The notes beneath the pieces were generated by a model. The model had not been told where the DNA came from. It made no database searches and saw only the letters and a program-made list of their open reading frames with translations. This document shows positions 1 to 9,361 of a DNA stretch of 42,462 nt, piece by piece; position 1 is the first letter of the stretch; every line of letters starts with the position of its first letter. The stretch is taken from assembly GCF_014696315.1 (NCBI RefSeq), contig NZ_JACJPX010000070.1, positions 1-42,462 on the forward strand, written 5' to 3'. The DNA comes from Calothrix membranacea FACHB-236. GTDB taxonomy: Bacteria; Cyanobacteriota; Cyanobacteriia; Cyanobacteriales; Nostocaceae. A program made the translations under genes and the position numbers.

Positions 1-2
1 AG

Positions 3-113
3 GGGGATGAGGGGGATGAGGGGGATGAGGGAGCAGGGGAACAGGGGAGAAATAGCCAATTACCAATTACCAATGCCCCATGCCCCATGCCCCATGCCCC
101 ATCCATAACTGAT
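3..113 (+). repeat. Short tandem repeats inside cobB (9-bp and 7-bp units)
   Basis: Direct GGGGATGAG units at the left edge are followed by CAATTAC and CCCATGC heptamers. All are typical intergenic short tandem repeats of heterocystous cyanobacteria, but here they keep the cobB frame open and sit just before the DFASTAHIARLL segment. Confidence 0.8.
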
Positions 114-1253
114 TTTGCTAGTACTGCACATATTGCAAGGCTGCTAAATTTACCTGTGGTGTTGGTAATTGATTGCAGTCGCTTATCAGGTTCTGTGGCG
201 GCGATCGCTCATGGTTATTGCTCTTTTGATCCGAGAATTAAAATAGCGGGTTTAGTACTCAATCGCGTAGGCAGCGATCGCCATCTTTCTCTACTCAAAG
301 ACGCTCTAGAATCATTACAATTACCCATTCTTGGGATACTGCGTCGTCAAGATAATATCACCATTCCTGATCGCCATTTAGGTTTAGTACCCACAGCAGA
401 ACTCCCAGAATTAGATGCTGTGATCAATCGGCTGGCTGATTTAGGTGACACTTGCTTTGACTGGGAAAGGTTATTACCTATGTTGGGGATTGGGGACTGG
501 GAACTGGGGACTGGGAACAAGGAGAAAAATTTTACAGCAGTTTCTCCCTCATCTCCCTTATCCTCCTCATCCCCCTCATCCTCACTCAAAATTGCAGTAG
601 CACGCGATCGCGCTTTTAATTTTTACTATCAAGATAATCTCGATTTATTGCAAGAGTTGGGTGCAGAACTGGTTTTTTGGAGTCCGTTGGCAGATTCTGA
701 ATTACCAAAAGATGTGCAGGGTATTTATTTTGGTGGCGGTTTCCCTGAGGTTTTTGCACAGCAACTAGCAGAAAATATTAGCGCTCGTGATGCTGTAAAA
801 ACAGCAATTATGCAAGGAATACCTGTAATTGCTGAGTGTGGGGGATTAATGTATTTGTGTGAGCAAATTATTGATTTTGCAGGTGAATCTTGGCCAATGG
901 TAGGAATTTTACCAACATCTGCAACGATGGATAAACGCTTAACTTTAGGATACCGTCGTGCTGTAGCTTTGCAAGATAATCTGTTAGTAAAAACAGGGAA
1001 AACTGTTTATGGACATGAGTTTCATCGTTCTCATTTGACTTTGAATAATCCTCAACCTCTATGGGAAACTTATCGCTATGATTGTGATGAAAATATGGGT
1101 TATGAAGGATGGAATTCACCTATCAACGTTTATGCTTCTTATGTTCATTTACACTGGGGGGCAAGTTTAGAAATTCCCCAGTCTTTTATTAAAGAATGTC
1201 TGAAATTAACAACATCATCAACGTCAATTTATGCTGAGAGATCCAATTGGTAA
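3..1253 (+). CDS. cobB: Cobyrinic acid a,c-diamide synthase, 5'-partial
   Basis: This is the C-terminal part of the glutamine-dependent amidase that converts cobyrinic acid to its a,c-diamide in cobalamin (vitamin B12) synthesis. Visible are the late part of the BioD-like ATP domain (DFASTAHIARLLNLPVVLVID) and a class I GATase_3 domain with the nucleophile motif AECGGLMYL and a late GHEFHRS. The N-terminal P-loop is absent. The frame is open from base 3 with no stop before the first ATG at 87, so the gene very probably begins to the left of the window; ATG 87 lies in a CCCATGC repeat and is unlikely to be the true start. Two repeat-derived low-complexity stretches are in frame: about 3-113 (GGGGATGAG and CCCATGC units) and about 480-590 (the linker between the two domains). 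The 3' end overlaps the convergent acetyltransferase gene by 25 bp. The product call is firm; whether the insertions are tolerated is inference. Confidence 0.88.
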   Translation, partial: GDEGDEGDEGAGEQGRNSQLPITNAPCPMPHAPSITDFASTAHIARLLNLPVVLVIDCSRLSGSVAAIAHGYCSFDPRIKIAGLVLNRVGSDRHLSLLKDALESLQLPILGILRRQDNITIPDRHLGLVPTAELPELDAVINRLADLGDTCFDWERLLPMLGIGDWELGTGNKEKNFTAVSPSSPLSSSSPSSSLKIAVARDRAFNFYYQDNLDLLQELGAELVFWSPLADSELPKDVQGIYFGGGFPEVFAQQLAENISARDAVKTAIMQGIPVIAECGGLMYLCEQIIDFAGESWPMVGILPTSATMDKRLTLGYRRAVALQDNLLVKTGKTVYGHEFHRSHLTLNNPQPLWETYRYDCDENMGYEGWNSPINVYASYVHLHWGASLEIPQSFIKECLKLTTSSTSIYAERSNW

Positions 1254-1753
1254 ATTAATTCATCAGAAAGTTTACCTTTGATAAACTCTGCATTATTTTT
1301 GACTTTGTACAATTTAAAACCCAGCCTCTCAAGTACTTTACGAGAGGCAAGGTTGTGTTGATTTACTGATGCGTGCAGCGATAAAAAGTGAAAGCGTCGT
1401 TGTGTTTCTTCAATAGCTAAAGAACAGTAATCACTGGCGTAGCCTTGGTTTTGATAACCCACAAATGTCATAAAGCCAATTTCTGCATATTTATCTTCAA
1501 AAATCCCTATTTCCACCATACCTACATATTGGTTTTGAGCATTAATAGCAGCCCATTTGAGCCAAATCATAGTTGGGTTATCGGGTGATTTTTCTAGCGC
1601 TGCAAACTGAAATTTTCTCCTAATTTCTATGAGGCTAGGAACTGAATCTTCAATATATTCATACAAAAGTGGATTGCTTATAAAAGAGTAAAGGTTATCA
1701 GCGTGCTGTTCCGTTACTTTTTCTAAGCGCAAGATTACCGAATCAGTTGGCAT
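1229..1753 (-). CDS. GNAT family N-acetyltransferase (RimJ/RimL-like)
   Basis: This 174-residue protein matches the GNAT fold of the RimJ/RimL type, which transfers acetyl from acetyl-CoA to an amino group. Supporting features are the early RLEKVTEQHADNLY segment, the central VGMVEIGIF strand, GYQNQGYASDYC in the place of the acetyl-CoA pyrophosphate loop, and the C-terminal motif VNQHNLASRKVLERLGF that is characteristic of the family. The substrate cannot be told. The ATG at 1753 is the only good start. The 3' end overlaps the convergent cobB end by 25 bp, so the two transcripts are antisense over their last codons. The gene stands alone, 215 bp from the next minus-strand gene. Confidence 0.85.
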   Translation of the reverse strand: MPTDSVILRLEKVTEQHADNLYSFISNPLLYEYIEDSVPSLIEIRRKFQFAALEKSPDNPTMIWLKWAAINAQNQYVGMVEIGIFEDKYAEIGFMTFVGYQNQGYASDYCSLAIEETQRRFHFLSLHASVNQHNLASRKVLERLGFKLYKVKNNAEFIKGKLSDELIYQLDLSA

Positions 1754-1968
1754 GAATTTTTTGCTTTTCTGTAAATTCTGTATGTTAAACTCTAGATGCT
1801 GCGTGACGATGACAGCAGAAAATACACTCTTGTCTATTAGAAGAAGTATAAAAGCTGAATTGTAAAAATTATACTAATTAAAAATTTAAAATTATTTTCT
1901 GTTCTATATTAAAAATCACCTCTAACAAACACCAAACACCAAACACCGAATAACTAATACTAATATTT

Positions 1969-2385
1969 TCATTTCTCATTGAGTTTGCGAATTAGACGCG
2001 ATAACTCACGAATGATATTTACAGCAATTTCGGGAGTTTCTTCAATGGCATCATAGAGTTGTTCTTGGGTGAGTTCCAAACACTCGCAGGGTTCTAAAGT
2101 GGTGGCTGAGGCGGAACGGGGTTGTGTATCAAAAACTGCCATTTCGCCAAAGTACTTGCCTTTGTCTACCTCTGCCAACTTTTTATCACCGATGTGAACT
2201 TTGACACGGCCAGATACTACAATATAGAGCGATCGCCCTTCTTCTCCTTGCCTAAAAATGGCATGATTTGAGGGAAAGGATAGCTCGTTCATCACGGAAG
2301 CAAGCCGCACAATAAAATCATCCCGCAATTCTTTAAAAATCGGGACTCGCCGCACAAATAATAAACGGTCAACGCTGGTTAGCAT
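1969..2385 (-). CDS. Stand-alone cyclic nucleotide-binding domain protein
   Basis: This is a 138-residue protein made of one Crp-type cNMP-binding domain without a DNA-binding helix-turn-helix. The phosphate-binding cassette reads YFGEMAVFDTQPRSASATT, with the FGE and the arginine that contacts the cyclic phosphate both present. Earlier, GEEGRSLYIVVSGRVKVHIG is the typical beta-roll. It ends in a short helix (IIRELSRLIRKLNEK). Such single-domain proteins are presumed cytoplasmic cAMP/cGMP sensors that act through a partner; no partner gene is adjacent. The ATG at 2385 fits the domain start well. The ligand is not predictable from sequence. Confidence 0.85.
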   Translation of the reverse strand: MLTSVDRLLFVRRVPIFKELRDDFIVRLASVMNELSFPSNHAIFRQGEEGRSLYIVVSGRVKVHIGDKKLAEVDKGKYFGEMAVFDTQPRSASATTLEPCECLELTQEQLYDAIEETPEIAVNIIRELSRLIRKLNEK

Positions 2386-2745
2386 GATTGCGAGTTAAAA
2401 ATCAAACATTATTGTAGGTCATCTTTAACCGTTAGCTAGTAGGATAACACTTGCCAAAGCTTGCCAGCATAAATCTGCTTGAGTACCGCATAACTATATT
2501 TAATAACGCTAAAGAGGCAAGTTAAAGAGAAAACCTTTGCCCTTAGCCCTTTCACCCTATCTCCCTACAAAAGTTTACATATTATCAGTGCGATCGCGCT
2601 TAATTACTTACGTAGCAATCATAATTACTGTAACGAAGTACTAGGATCAGTTAAAGGCATCAATGAACTAGGTGGCTAGTAAGCTTTGCTTCGTCAGCAG
2701 AAAGTCATTGATAACTGTAATTTAGAAAAGGTTGGCTGCTAAGGA
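2386..2745. other. Intergenic region between divergent cNBD and UPF0182 genes
   Basis: This 360-bp divergent spacer must hold the promoters of both flanking genes. It contains one HIP1-like site near 2590 and AT-rich stretches. I looked for an NtcA site (GTA-N8-TAC) and found only GTA-N6-TAC near 2629, which has the wrong spacing. No RNA gene or repeat is evident. Confidence 0.4.
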
Positions 2746-5742
2746 ATGTTGTGGAAATGGGGCGTTCGCCTATTAATATTCTTCCTAGGGCTGTGGCTAC
2801 TCGTAGTTCTGGGTTCCCGTTTACCAGTCGAAATTTTCTGGTTTCAGGAAGTCGGCTACCTCCAAGTATTTCTGCTCAGGCTGGTTACTAGGGCTACTAT
2901 ATGGGTATTTGTAGTTGGGATAACTGCTGTTTACCTCCTAGTAAACCTCTTGTTGGCAGAACGTCTCAAGTATCCTCAGCCTGTGACGAGTCAGCCAGTT
3001 AGCAGTGAGTTCGCAAGGTTTCTCAATCCTCAGTACGATCCTCGTAATTTAGCTCGTAGTTTCGATCCTCGACGCTTTCCCGCCATCAGATTGCACTGGC
3101 TGCTACCTTTAGCTTTAGGCTTCAGCTTGTTGCTAACATTAATGCTGGCTTACTACGGTGAAATTGCCCTTTCTTATTGGAATCCAGAATTTAGTAAGAC
3201 TAGTTTACTGGTGAGCGATCGCTTTCAATTAGAGTCAATTTGGCAGTTGGTAAGGCGAATATTTTCCCAAATTTGGTATCTCAGCTTGGTTTTGGGAATT
3301 GCGATCGCTATTTTAATTTATCCCCGATGGTCGCTGAGGGCGATCGCTATGGTTATGAGTCTGCTCTTTGGGCAGATAATTTACCAAAATTGGGGCAAGA
3401 TACTGCAATATCTCTTTCGTACTGCCTTTAACGACACCGACCCTTTATTTGTTAAAGATATCAGCTTTTATATATTTTCCCTCCCTGTCTTGGAATTGCT
3501 AGGACTGTGGCTAATGGGATTATTCCTTTACGGTTTAATAGCTGTTACTCTTACCTACCTCCTATCCGGCGACAGTCTCAGTCAAGGCATTTTTCCTGGG
3601 TTTTCGTCACAACAGCAACGCCATTTATACGGTTTGGGTGGTGCATTGATGGTGGCTGTTGCCCTAGGTTATTTGTTAAGTCGTTATGAATTGCTATATT
3701 CCAAGCGTGGGGTAAGTTATGGTGCCAGCTACACCGATGTCATGGCACAGTTGCCAGTTTACAATGCTTTATGCGCTCTAGCGGTAGCGATCGCCTTTTA
3801 CTTATTGTGGCGAACAATTTTTTGGAGGCCGAAATCTCCTCATCGTCGTTTAGCGTTTTATGGATTAGGAGTTTATTTCGTGCTAGCAGTAGTAGGTGGT
3901 TGGCTTGTACCTACTGCGGTGCAATATTTAATAGTTCAGCCTAATGAATTGCAACGGGAACAACCTTACATTCGGCGTACTATTGCCTCGACTCGTCAAG
4001 CCTTCGATTTAGAAGCAATTGATGCCAAAAATTTCAACCCCCAAGGTCAATTAACAGAAGCTGATCTCAAAGCCAATGACTTAACAATTCGGAATATTCG
4101 TCTTTGGGATGAGCGCCCACTATTAGAAACCAACCGTCAGTTGCAGCAAATTCGACCTTACTATCGGTTTCCAGGTGCTGATATTGACCGCTACACCTTA
4201 GAAACAGAAGCCACCAGCAACCGTCCCGCAGCACCAAACCAACAATCAGCATCTGAAAATGCTGCAACTACAGAACGGAGACAAGTATTAATTGCAGCCA
4301 GGGAATTAGACTACAGTGCAGTTCCTCAGGAAGCTCAAACCTGGGTGAACCGCCATCTGATTTATACCCACGGTTTTGGTTTTACTATGAGTCCTGTAAA
4401 CGTAGTTGGCCCTGGTGGATTACCAGAGTATTTTGTCAAAGATATTAGCGGTGATAGCAGTGCCCTCACTACTGCCAATCAAGGCATTCGCAACAGTATT
4501 CCCATTGGGCAACCCCGGATTTATTACGGTGAAATTACGAATAACTATGTAATAACTGGGACTAAAGTTAGAGAACTAGATTATCCTAGCGGCAGTGACA
4601 ATGTTTACCATACTTACGATGGACGAGGTGGTATCTCTATTGGAGCAATGTGGCGACGGTGGTTATTTGCAGCCTATTTAAAAGACTGGCAAATGGCGAT
4701 AACCAGAGACTTTTTACCAGAAACAAAAGTTTTATTACGCCGAAATGTTAAACAAAGAATTCAAGCGATCGCACCTTTTTTAAAATATGACAGTGACCCT
4801 TATTTAGTTGCCGCTGATGCCAGTCTTGATCAGAGCAATCAAGATTACTCAACAAACCAAAATTATCTTTACTGGATGGTTGATGCTTACACAACCAGTA
4901 GTCACTATCCCTATTCCGAGCCGGATAAAGATGGCATTAACTATATTCGCAACTCCGTCAAAGTAGTAGTAGATGCTTATAACGGCACTGTTAACTTTTA
5001 TGTTGCCGATCGCAATGACCCAATAATTACCACCTGGCGGAAAATCTTTCCCAAATTATTTAAACCTCTGAGTGCAATGCCGAAAACACTCAGCAACCAT
5101 ATCCGCTATCCCGTTGATTATTTCAATATTCAGGCTGAACGTTTGATGACATACCACATGACAGATACTCAGGTATTTTACAACCGGGAAGACCAATGGC
5201 AGATTCCTAACGAAATTTATGGTAATAAAGCTCGTCCAGTAGAACCTTACTATTTAATTACTAGCCTACCAACGGTACCCTTTGAAGAATTTATCTTGCT
5301 TTTACCCTATACTCCCAAGCAAAGAACGAATTTAATCGCTTGGCTAGCAGCGCGATCGGATGGTCAAAATTACGGTAAATTGTTACTTTACGTATTTCCC
5401 AAAGAAAGACTGATTTACGGGCCAGAACAAATCGAAGCCAGAATTAACCAAGATCCTGTAATTTCTCAGCAAATTTCTTTATGGAATCGCCAAGGTTCTC
5501 GAGCTATTCAAGGCAATCTCTTAGTAATACCAATAGAAGAATCTCTGCTTTATGTCGAGCCAATTTATTTAGAAGCTACACAAAATAGTTTGCCTACTTT
5601 AGTGAGGGTAGTTGTAGCTTATGAAAACCGAATTGTCATGGCACAAACTTTAGAACAAGCATTACAAGCCATTTTTCAACCACAAGTAACACCACCACCA
5701 GCCATTATCCGTCCTGTAGAAGAAGCTTCTCCATCGAGTTAA
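2746..5742 (+). CDS. UPF0182 family membrane protein
   Basis: This 998-residue protein has the build of the UPF0182 (COG1615) family. About seven hydrophobic segments lie in the first 400 residues, starting with [21 protein letters not shown] and ending near [22 protein letters not shown] large soluble, probably extracytoplasmic part follows. Family hallmarks are visible: [12 protein letters not shown] near residue 30, [12 protein letters not shown], the [17 protein letters not shown] stretch, and the late [24 protein letters not shown] proline-rich tail ([14 protein letters not shown]) closes it. The molecular function is unknown; the family is widespread in actinobacteria and cyanobacteria. 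AAGGA lies directly against the ATG at 2746, too close for a standard Shine-Dalgarno, so the start is likely but not certain. Confidence 0.9.
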   Translation: MLWKWGVRLLIFFLGLWLLVVLGSRLPVEIFWFQEVGYLQVFLLRLVTRATIWVFVVGITAVYLLVNLLLAERLKYPQPVTSQPVSSEFARFLNPQYDPRNLARSFDPRRFPAIRLHWLLPLALGFSLLLTLMLAYYGEIALSYWNPEFSKTSLLVSDRFQLESIWQLVRRIFSQIWYLSLVLGIAIAILIYPRWSLRAIAMVMSLLFGQIIYQNWGKILQYLFRTAFNDTDPLFVKDISFYIFSLPVLELLGLWLMGLFLYGLIAVTLTYLLSGDSLSQGIFPGFSSQQQRHLYGLGGALMVAVALGYLLSRYELLYSKRGVSYGASYTDVMAQLPVYNALCALAVAIAFYLLWRTIFWRPKSPHRRLAFYGLGVYFVLAVVGGWLVPTAVQYLIVQPNELQREQPYIRRTIASTRQAFDLEAIDAKNFNPQGQLTEADLKANDLTIRNIRLWDERPLLETNRQLQQIRPYYRFPGADIDRYTLETEATSNRPAAPNQQSASENAATTERRQVLIAARELDYSAVPQEAQTWVNRHLIYTHGFGFTMSPVNVVGPGGLPEYFVKDISGDSSALTTANQGIRNSIPIGQPRIYYGEITNNYVITGTKVRELDYPSGSDNVYHTYDGRGGISIGAMWRRWLFAAYLKDWQMAITRDFLPETKVLLRRNVKQRIQAIAPFLKYDSDPYLVAADASLDQSNQDYSTNQNYLYWMVDAYTTSSHYPYSEPDKDGINYIRNSVKVVVDAYNGTVNFYVADRNDPIITTWRKIFPKLFKPLSAMPKTLSNHIRYPVDYFNIQAERLMTYHMTDTQVFYNREDQWQIPNEIYGNKARPVEPYYLITSLPTVPFEEFILLLPYTPKQRTNLIAWLAARSDGQNYGKLLLYVFPKERLIYGPEQIEARINQDPVISQQISLWNRQGSRAIQGNLLVIPIEESLLYVEPIYLEATQNSLPTLVRVVVAYENRIVMAQTLEQALQAIFQPQVTPPPAIIRPVEEASPSS

Positions 5743-5809
5743 CTATTCACGAAATGTCCCAAGCTTGGGATAGGAACAGTAGTAACGTCACAGTTGTCCT
5801 ATTCTGGAG

Positions 5810-6775
5810 ATGGGTAATAGTGTTGTGGGTGAGAATGTGTTTTTCAGCGTTGTTATACCGACTTACAATCGCAAACCAATTTTAGAAAAGTGTCTGCGCG
5901 CCTTAGAAGTGCAGGATTTGGGTGAGTCAACCCCGATTACAGGTTATGAAGTTGTTTTAGTAGATGATGGTTCTACTGATGGCACTTTAGAATGGTTAGC
6001 TGCACATAAAGAACAGTTTCCCCATGTGCGATGGTTTGAGCAAGACCATCAAGGCCCGGCTGCGGCGCGGAATTTGGGCGTAGAAAAAGCACAGGGAGAC
6101 ACAATTATCTTTATTGACAGCGATTTAGTAGTGCTGTCCAACTTCTTACAGGCTCATGCTGACGCGCTGGTACAAGGACAAAAGAGATTGGGAAGCGATC
6201 GCTTTTTTACCTACGGCGCAGTTATTAATACTGCTAATTTTGATCATCCCACTTCTGAACCTTATAAAGTCACAGATTTTTCCGCAGCTTTTTTCGCTAC
6301 AGGTAATGTGGCAATTCCTAAACATTGGTTAGAGAAAGTAGGACTTTTTGACACTAGATTTCAACTCTATGGATGGGAAGATTTAGAACTTGGTGTCAGG
6401 CTAAAAAATCTCGGTTTACAACTAATTAAATGTCCAGCAGCAGTAGGCTATCATTGGCATCCAGCATTTAGATTAGAGCAAATTCCTAACTTAATTGATA
6501 AAGAAATTCAACGCGGACGTATGGGAGTTTTGTTTTATCAAAAGCACCCCACTTGGGAAGTGCGGATGATGATTCAAATGACTTGGATACATCGTTTGCT
6601 GTGGGGTATTCTTTCCCTCAATGGCGCACTAAATGAACGCACAATGGCACCATTTTTACAATGGCTAATTAATTTAGGTAAACCCCAATTAGCTTTAGAA
6701 GTTGCCCGAATTTTTCTCAATTGGTACAACGTCAAAGGCGTTTACGAAGCCTACGCCCAAGTGAAGCATTCGTAA
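5810..6775 (+). CDS. Family 2 glycosyltransferase
   Basis: This 321-residue GT-A type glycosyltransferase has the inverting GT2 fold. FFSVVIPTYNRKPILEKCL opens the nucleotide-binding domain, VVLVDDGSTDGTLEW (Asp52-Asp53) is the UDP-contact motif, and FIDSDLVV (Asp103, Asp105) is the metal-binding DXD equivalent. YGWEDLELGVRLKNLG, near residue 195, is the acceptor/catalytic ED motif. No long transmembrane segment is seen, so it is probably cytoplasmic or peripheral. It would transfer a sugar from a nucleotide donor to an unknown acceptor. It begins 67 bp after the UPF0182 gene on the same strand, so the two may be co-transcribed. There is no polysaccharide cluster around it to suggest the acceptor. 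Confidence 0.88.
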   Translation: MGNSVVGENVFFSVVIPTYNRKPILEKCLRALEVQDLGESTPITGYEVVLVDDGSTDGTLEWLAAHKEQFPHVRWFEQDHQGPAAARNLGVEKAQGDTIIFIDSDLVVLSNFLQAHADALVQGQKRLGSDRFFTYGAVINTANFDHPTSEPYKVTDFSAAFFATGNVAIPKHWLEKVGLFDTRFQLYGWEDLELGVRLKNLGLQLIKCPAAVGYHWHPAFRLEQIPNLIDKEIQRGRMGVLFYQKHPTWEVRMMIQMTWIHRLLWGILSLNGALNERTMAPFLQWLINLGKPQLALEVARIFLNWYNVKGVYEAYAQVKHS

Positions 6776-7137
6776 AACTGTGATAATTGGGCATTGGGAA
6801 AAAGGAAAAGGAGCAGGGAGCAGGGGGCAGAGGGGAGAAAGAAACCACACTGAACATTGAGATTTTAGACTGTAGAGGTATTATTGCTCAGATTTTGATT
6901 GTCAATAAGTTTAGGAGCAAGTTACCCTAGCAAATTAGGAGGCTGACTAGCACTGGCTTTAAGGCTGTTGCAGCACTCCCCCTTGCTCCCTGCTCCCTTG
7001 CCTTATTGACTTACCCCTGATCCCAAATGTGCTACCCTAGTATGGTTCATTAATCTCGCACATCCAGGAATTCGGGTGTTTCCCTATTGGGAGATACGCC
7101 TGGGTGGAGGTTTAACCCGAATCGGAGTTAGAAATAT
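6776..7137. other. Intergenic region with purine-rich repeats before rpsB
   Basis: The first half holds GGGAGCA heptamers (about 6800-6838) that recur on the opposite strand at about 6978-7002 (CTCCCTTGCTCCC type), so the two tracts could pair over roughly 14 bases. The second half contains the rpsB leader (see separate entry). A promoter for rpsB must lie here, but I cannot place it with confidence. Confidence 0.45.
7070..7127 (+). promoter_or_regulatory. Structured rpsB leader (candidate S2 autoregulatory element)
   Basis: ATTCGGGT at 7070-7077 is perfectly complementary to ACCCGAAT at 7115-7122. The enclosed segment contains TCCC-TATT-GGGA (7081-7092), a second small hairpin. The Shine-Dalgarno GGAG at 7124-7127 follows the closing arm directly, 10 nt before the ATG. 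In E. coli the rpsB-tsf leader is bound by S2; a similar role here is inference from position and structure only. Confidence 0.5.
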
Positions 7138-7932
7138 ATGCCAGTCGTTTCATTGGCTCAAATGATGGAGTCAGGGGTTCACTTCGGTCATCAGACCCGG
7201 CGTTGGAACCCTAAAATGTCTCCTTACATTTATACTTCCCGCAATGGTGTACACATTATCGACTTGGTGCAAACTGCCCAGTTGATGGAAGATGCATATG
7301 CTTATATGCGTACACAAGCTGAACAAGGGAAAAAATTCTTGTTTGTTGGCACTAAGCGGCAAGCTGCGGGTATTATTGCCCAAGAAGCCAGCCGTTGCGG
7401 TTCCCACTACATTAACCAACGTTGGTTGGGTGGAATGCTGACCAACTGGACAACTATTAAAACCAGAGTAGACCGCCTCAAAGATTTAGAGCGCCGCGAA
7501 GAAACCGGAGCATTGGACTTGTTGCCCAAAAAAGAAGCTTCAATGTTGCGCCGGGAAATGGCGAAGCTACAAAAATATTTGGGCGGGATTAAAACCATGC
7601 GGAAAGTTCCCGATGTTGTGGTGATTGTAGACCAACGGCGGGAATATAACGCAGTTCAAGAGTGCCAAAAATTGGGAATTCCGATTGTATCAATGCTAGA
7701 TACAAACTGTGACCCCGATGTCGTAGATATTCCCATCCCTGCAAATGACGACGCGATCAGATCCATTAAGCTGATCGTCGGCAAATTGGCGGATGCGATT
7801 TATGAAGGTCGTCATGGTCAGCTTGATGCAGAAGATGACTATGAAGATTACGAAGGTGGTGAGGAAGATTACGACTATGAAGAAACTGAGCTAACAGGCT
7901 CATATGCTAGCGAAGAAGACGAAGAAGAATAG
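7138..7932 (+). CDS. rpsB: 30S ribosomal protein S2
   Basis: This is ribosomal protein S2, a component of the small-subunit body and head junction. The sequence is unmistakable: [19 protein letters not shown] near residue 13, [23 protein letters not shown], and [19 protein letters not shown] through [19 protein letters not shown]. At 264 residues it is near the usual cyanobacterial length. The last 35 residues are strongly acidic (runs of D, E and Y), which is common for S2 in this phylum. It is followed by tsf after 144 bp, the classic rpsB-tsf pair. An inverted-repeat leader precedes it and a 12-bp hairpin separates it from tsf, so both initiation and read-through may be controlled. Confidence 0.98.
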   Translation: MPVVSLAQMMESGVHFGHQTRRWNPKMSPYIYTSRNGVHIIDLVQTAQLMEDAYAYMRTQAEQGKKFLFVGTKRQAAGIIAQEASRCGSHYINQRWLGGMLTNWTTIKTRVDRLKDLERREETGALDLLPKKEASMLRREMAKLQKYLGGIKTMRKVPDVVVIVDQRREYNAVQECQKLGIPIVSMLDTNCDPDVVDIPIPANDDAIRSIKLIVGKLADAIYEGRHGQLDAEDDYEDYEGGEEDYDYEETELTGSYASEEDEEE

Positions 7933-7946
7933 GTAAAGGGAAAGGA

Positions 7947-7984
7947 TGAAGTATGAAGAATAAAATTTCAGACTTCATACTTCA
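7947..7984 (+). promoter_or_regulatory. 12-bp intercistronic hairpin between rpsB and tsf
   Basis: TGAAGTATGAAG (7947-7958) is perfectly complementary to CTTCATACTTCA (7973-7984), with a 14-nt AT-rich loop. No T-run follows directly, so it is more likely a processing or partial attenuation structure than a full terminator. The arms are built from a heptamer-like unit (ACTTCAT). Confidence 0.55.
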
Positions 7985-8076
7985 AACTTCATACTTTCTT
8001 CAGCGCTGAGTAAGATAGAAATACTCAACACCAGTTAGCGATTACAACTCGAGGTCAAGTAGGAATTGAGGGCAAC

Positions 8077-9024
8077 ATGGCGGAAATATCTGCAAAACTA
8101 GTCCAAGAGCTACGCCAAAAAACCAACGCTGGCATGATGGACTGCAAAAAAGCACTAAAAGAAAATGATGGTGACATTGACAAAGCCATAGATTGGTTAC
8201 GTCAAAAGGGCATCACTTCAGCTGGTAAAAAAAGCGATCGCGTTGCAGCAGAAGGTCTAGTAGACACCTATATCCAGCCTGGATCTCAGGTAGGTGTACT
8301 CATAGAAGTTAACTGCCAAACCGACTTCGTTGCCCGTAACGAGTCTTTTAAGGCTTTAGTTAAAAATCTGGCAAAGCAAGCAGCATCAGCTGATAGCGTT
8401 GAAGCTTTATTGGCTCAACCCTACATTGAAAATACAAGTGCAACTGTAGATGAATCCATCAAGCAATTAATTGCTCAACTTGGTGAAAATATTCAGGTGC
8501 GCCGCTTTGTCAATTTTTCATTAGCAGCAGGCAAAGCAGGTATAGTAGACAGCTATATTCACACTGGTGGTCGAGTTGGTGTGTTAGTTGAGATAGAATC
8601 CGAAACTGATGCAGCCGTGGGCAATGAAGATTTCCAAGCTTTAGCACGGAATAGCGCTATGCAAGTAGCTGCTTGCCCCAATGTCGAGTATGTCAGTGTA
8701 GACGAAATACCCGCTGAAGTTGCTGAGAAAGAAAAAGAAGTGGAAATGGGGCGGGATGACTTATCCAACAAGCCACAGAACATCAAAGAAAAGATTGTTC
8801 AAGGACGGATTGAAAAACGTCTTAAGGAATTGGCTTTGCTGGATCAGCCCTTCATTCGCGATCAAAGCATTTCAGTAGAAGACTTGGTGAAGCAAGTTAA
8901 GTCTAAAGTCGGCCAAGACATCACAATCAAACGCTTTGTGCGCTATGTCTTAGGTGAAGGCATTGAAAAACAAGAAAGCAACTTTGCTGAAGAAGTCGCT
9001 GCACAAATGGGCGTTAAGTCATAA
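8077..9024 (+). CDS. tsf: Elongation factor Ts
   Basis: EF-Ts is the guanine-nucleotide exchange factor for EF-Tu. The N-terminal UBA-like domain ([20 protein letters not shown]) is intact, followed by the core with TDFVARNE near residues 81-88, the residues that contact EF-Tu. A second core subdomain runs through [19 protein letters not shown], and the C-terminal module ends in [20 protein letters not shown]. The 315-residue length is ordinary for cyanobacteria. The gene follows rpsB and is closed by a hairpin with a T-rich tail at 9092-9133. Confidence 0.98.
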   Translation: MAEISAKLVQELRQKTNAGMMDCKKALKENDGDIDKAIDWLRQKGITSAGKKSDRVAAEGLVDTYIQPGSQVGVLIEVNCQTDFVARNESFKALVKNLAKQAASADSVEALLAQPYIENTSATVDESIKQLIAQLGENIQVRRFVNFSLAAGKAGIVDSYIHTGGRVGVLVEIESETDAAVGNEDFQALARNSAMQVAACPNVEYVSVDEIPAEVAEKEKEVEMGRDDLSNKPQNIKEKIVQGRIEKRLKELALLDQPFIRDQSISVEDLVKQVKSKVGQDITIKRFVRYVLGEGIEKQESNFAEEVAAQMGVKS

Positions 9025-9361
9025 TTTTGTCATTTGTCATTCATCATTTGTCATTTGACTCAGGATGAATGACAGATGACTTTTGATCAAAACAGGTCAG
9101 GCAAAGTTTGCTGGCCTGTATTTTATTTTTTATACCTTTGAACTGGGGCAGTGAATTGTGAGTTGGGTTTGGGAAAAGGGAAAAGGTTAAAGGTATTTTA
9201 TTTCCCTTTGCCCCTTCCCCTTTTCCCCTTTAACCGACAATTTTATTTACAGCAGATTTGCTATACTTTCGAGAAAATCTTCAATACTAAAAATATTTCA
9301 TTTAAAATATATTCGTACATTTGTACCATAATCGGGATTAGATGGGCAATTAAGAAAAGAT
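9025..9361. other. Intergenic region between tsf and the acidic-repeat gene
   Basis: It holds ATTTGTC heptamer repeats (about 9026-9085), the tsf terminator, and a purine-rich/pyrimidine-rich inverted pair at about 9170-9235 (GGGAAAAGG type against CCTTTTCCCC type). The latter resembles the core of the CAATACT elements at 32501 and 37555 but lacks their ends. An open frame at 9151-9369 runs through these repeats and looks non-genic. Confidence 0.5.
9092..9133 (+). terminator. Rho-independent terminator after tsf
   Basis: ACAGGTCAGGCAAA can fold with GTTTGCTGGCCTGT (one G-U pair and one bulge), and the hairpin is followed by ATTTTATTTTTTAT. It lies 68 bp after the tsf stop codon, past a block of ATTTGTC heptamers at 9025-9085. 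Confidence 0.75.

Noticed and set aside
2629-2640. GTAACGAAGTAC as an NtcA site
   Set aside because: The spacing between GTA and TAC is 6, not 8.
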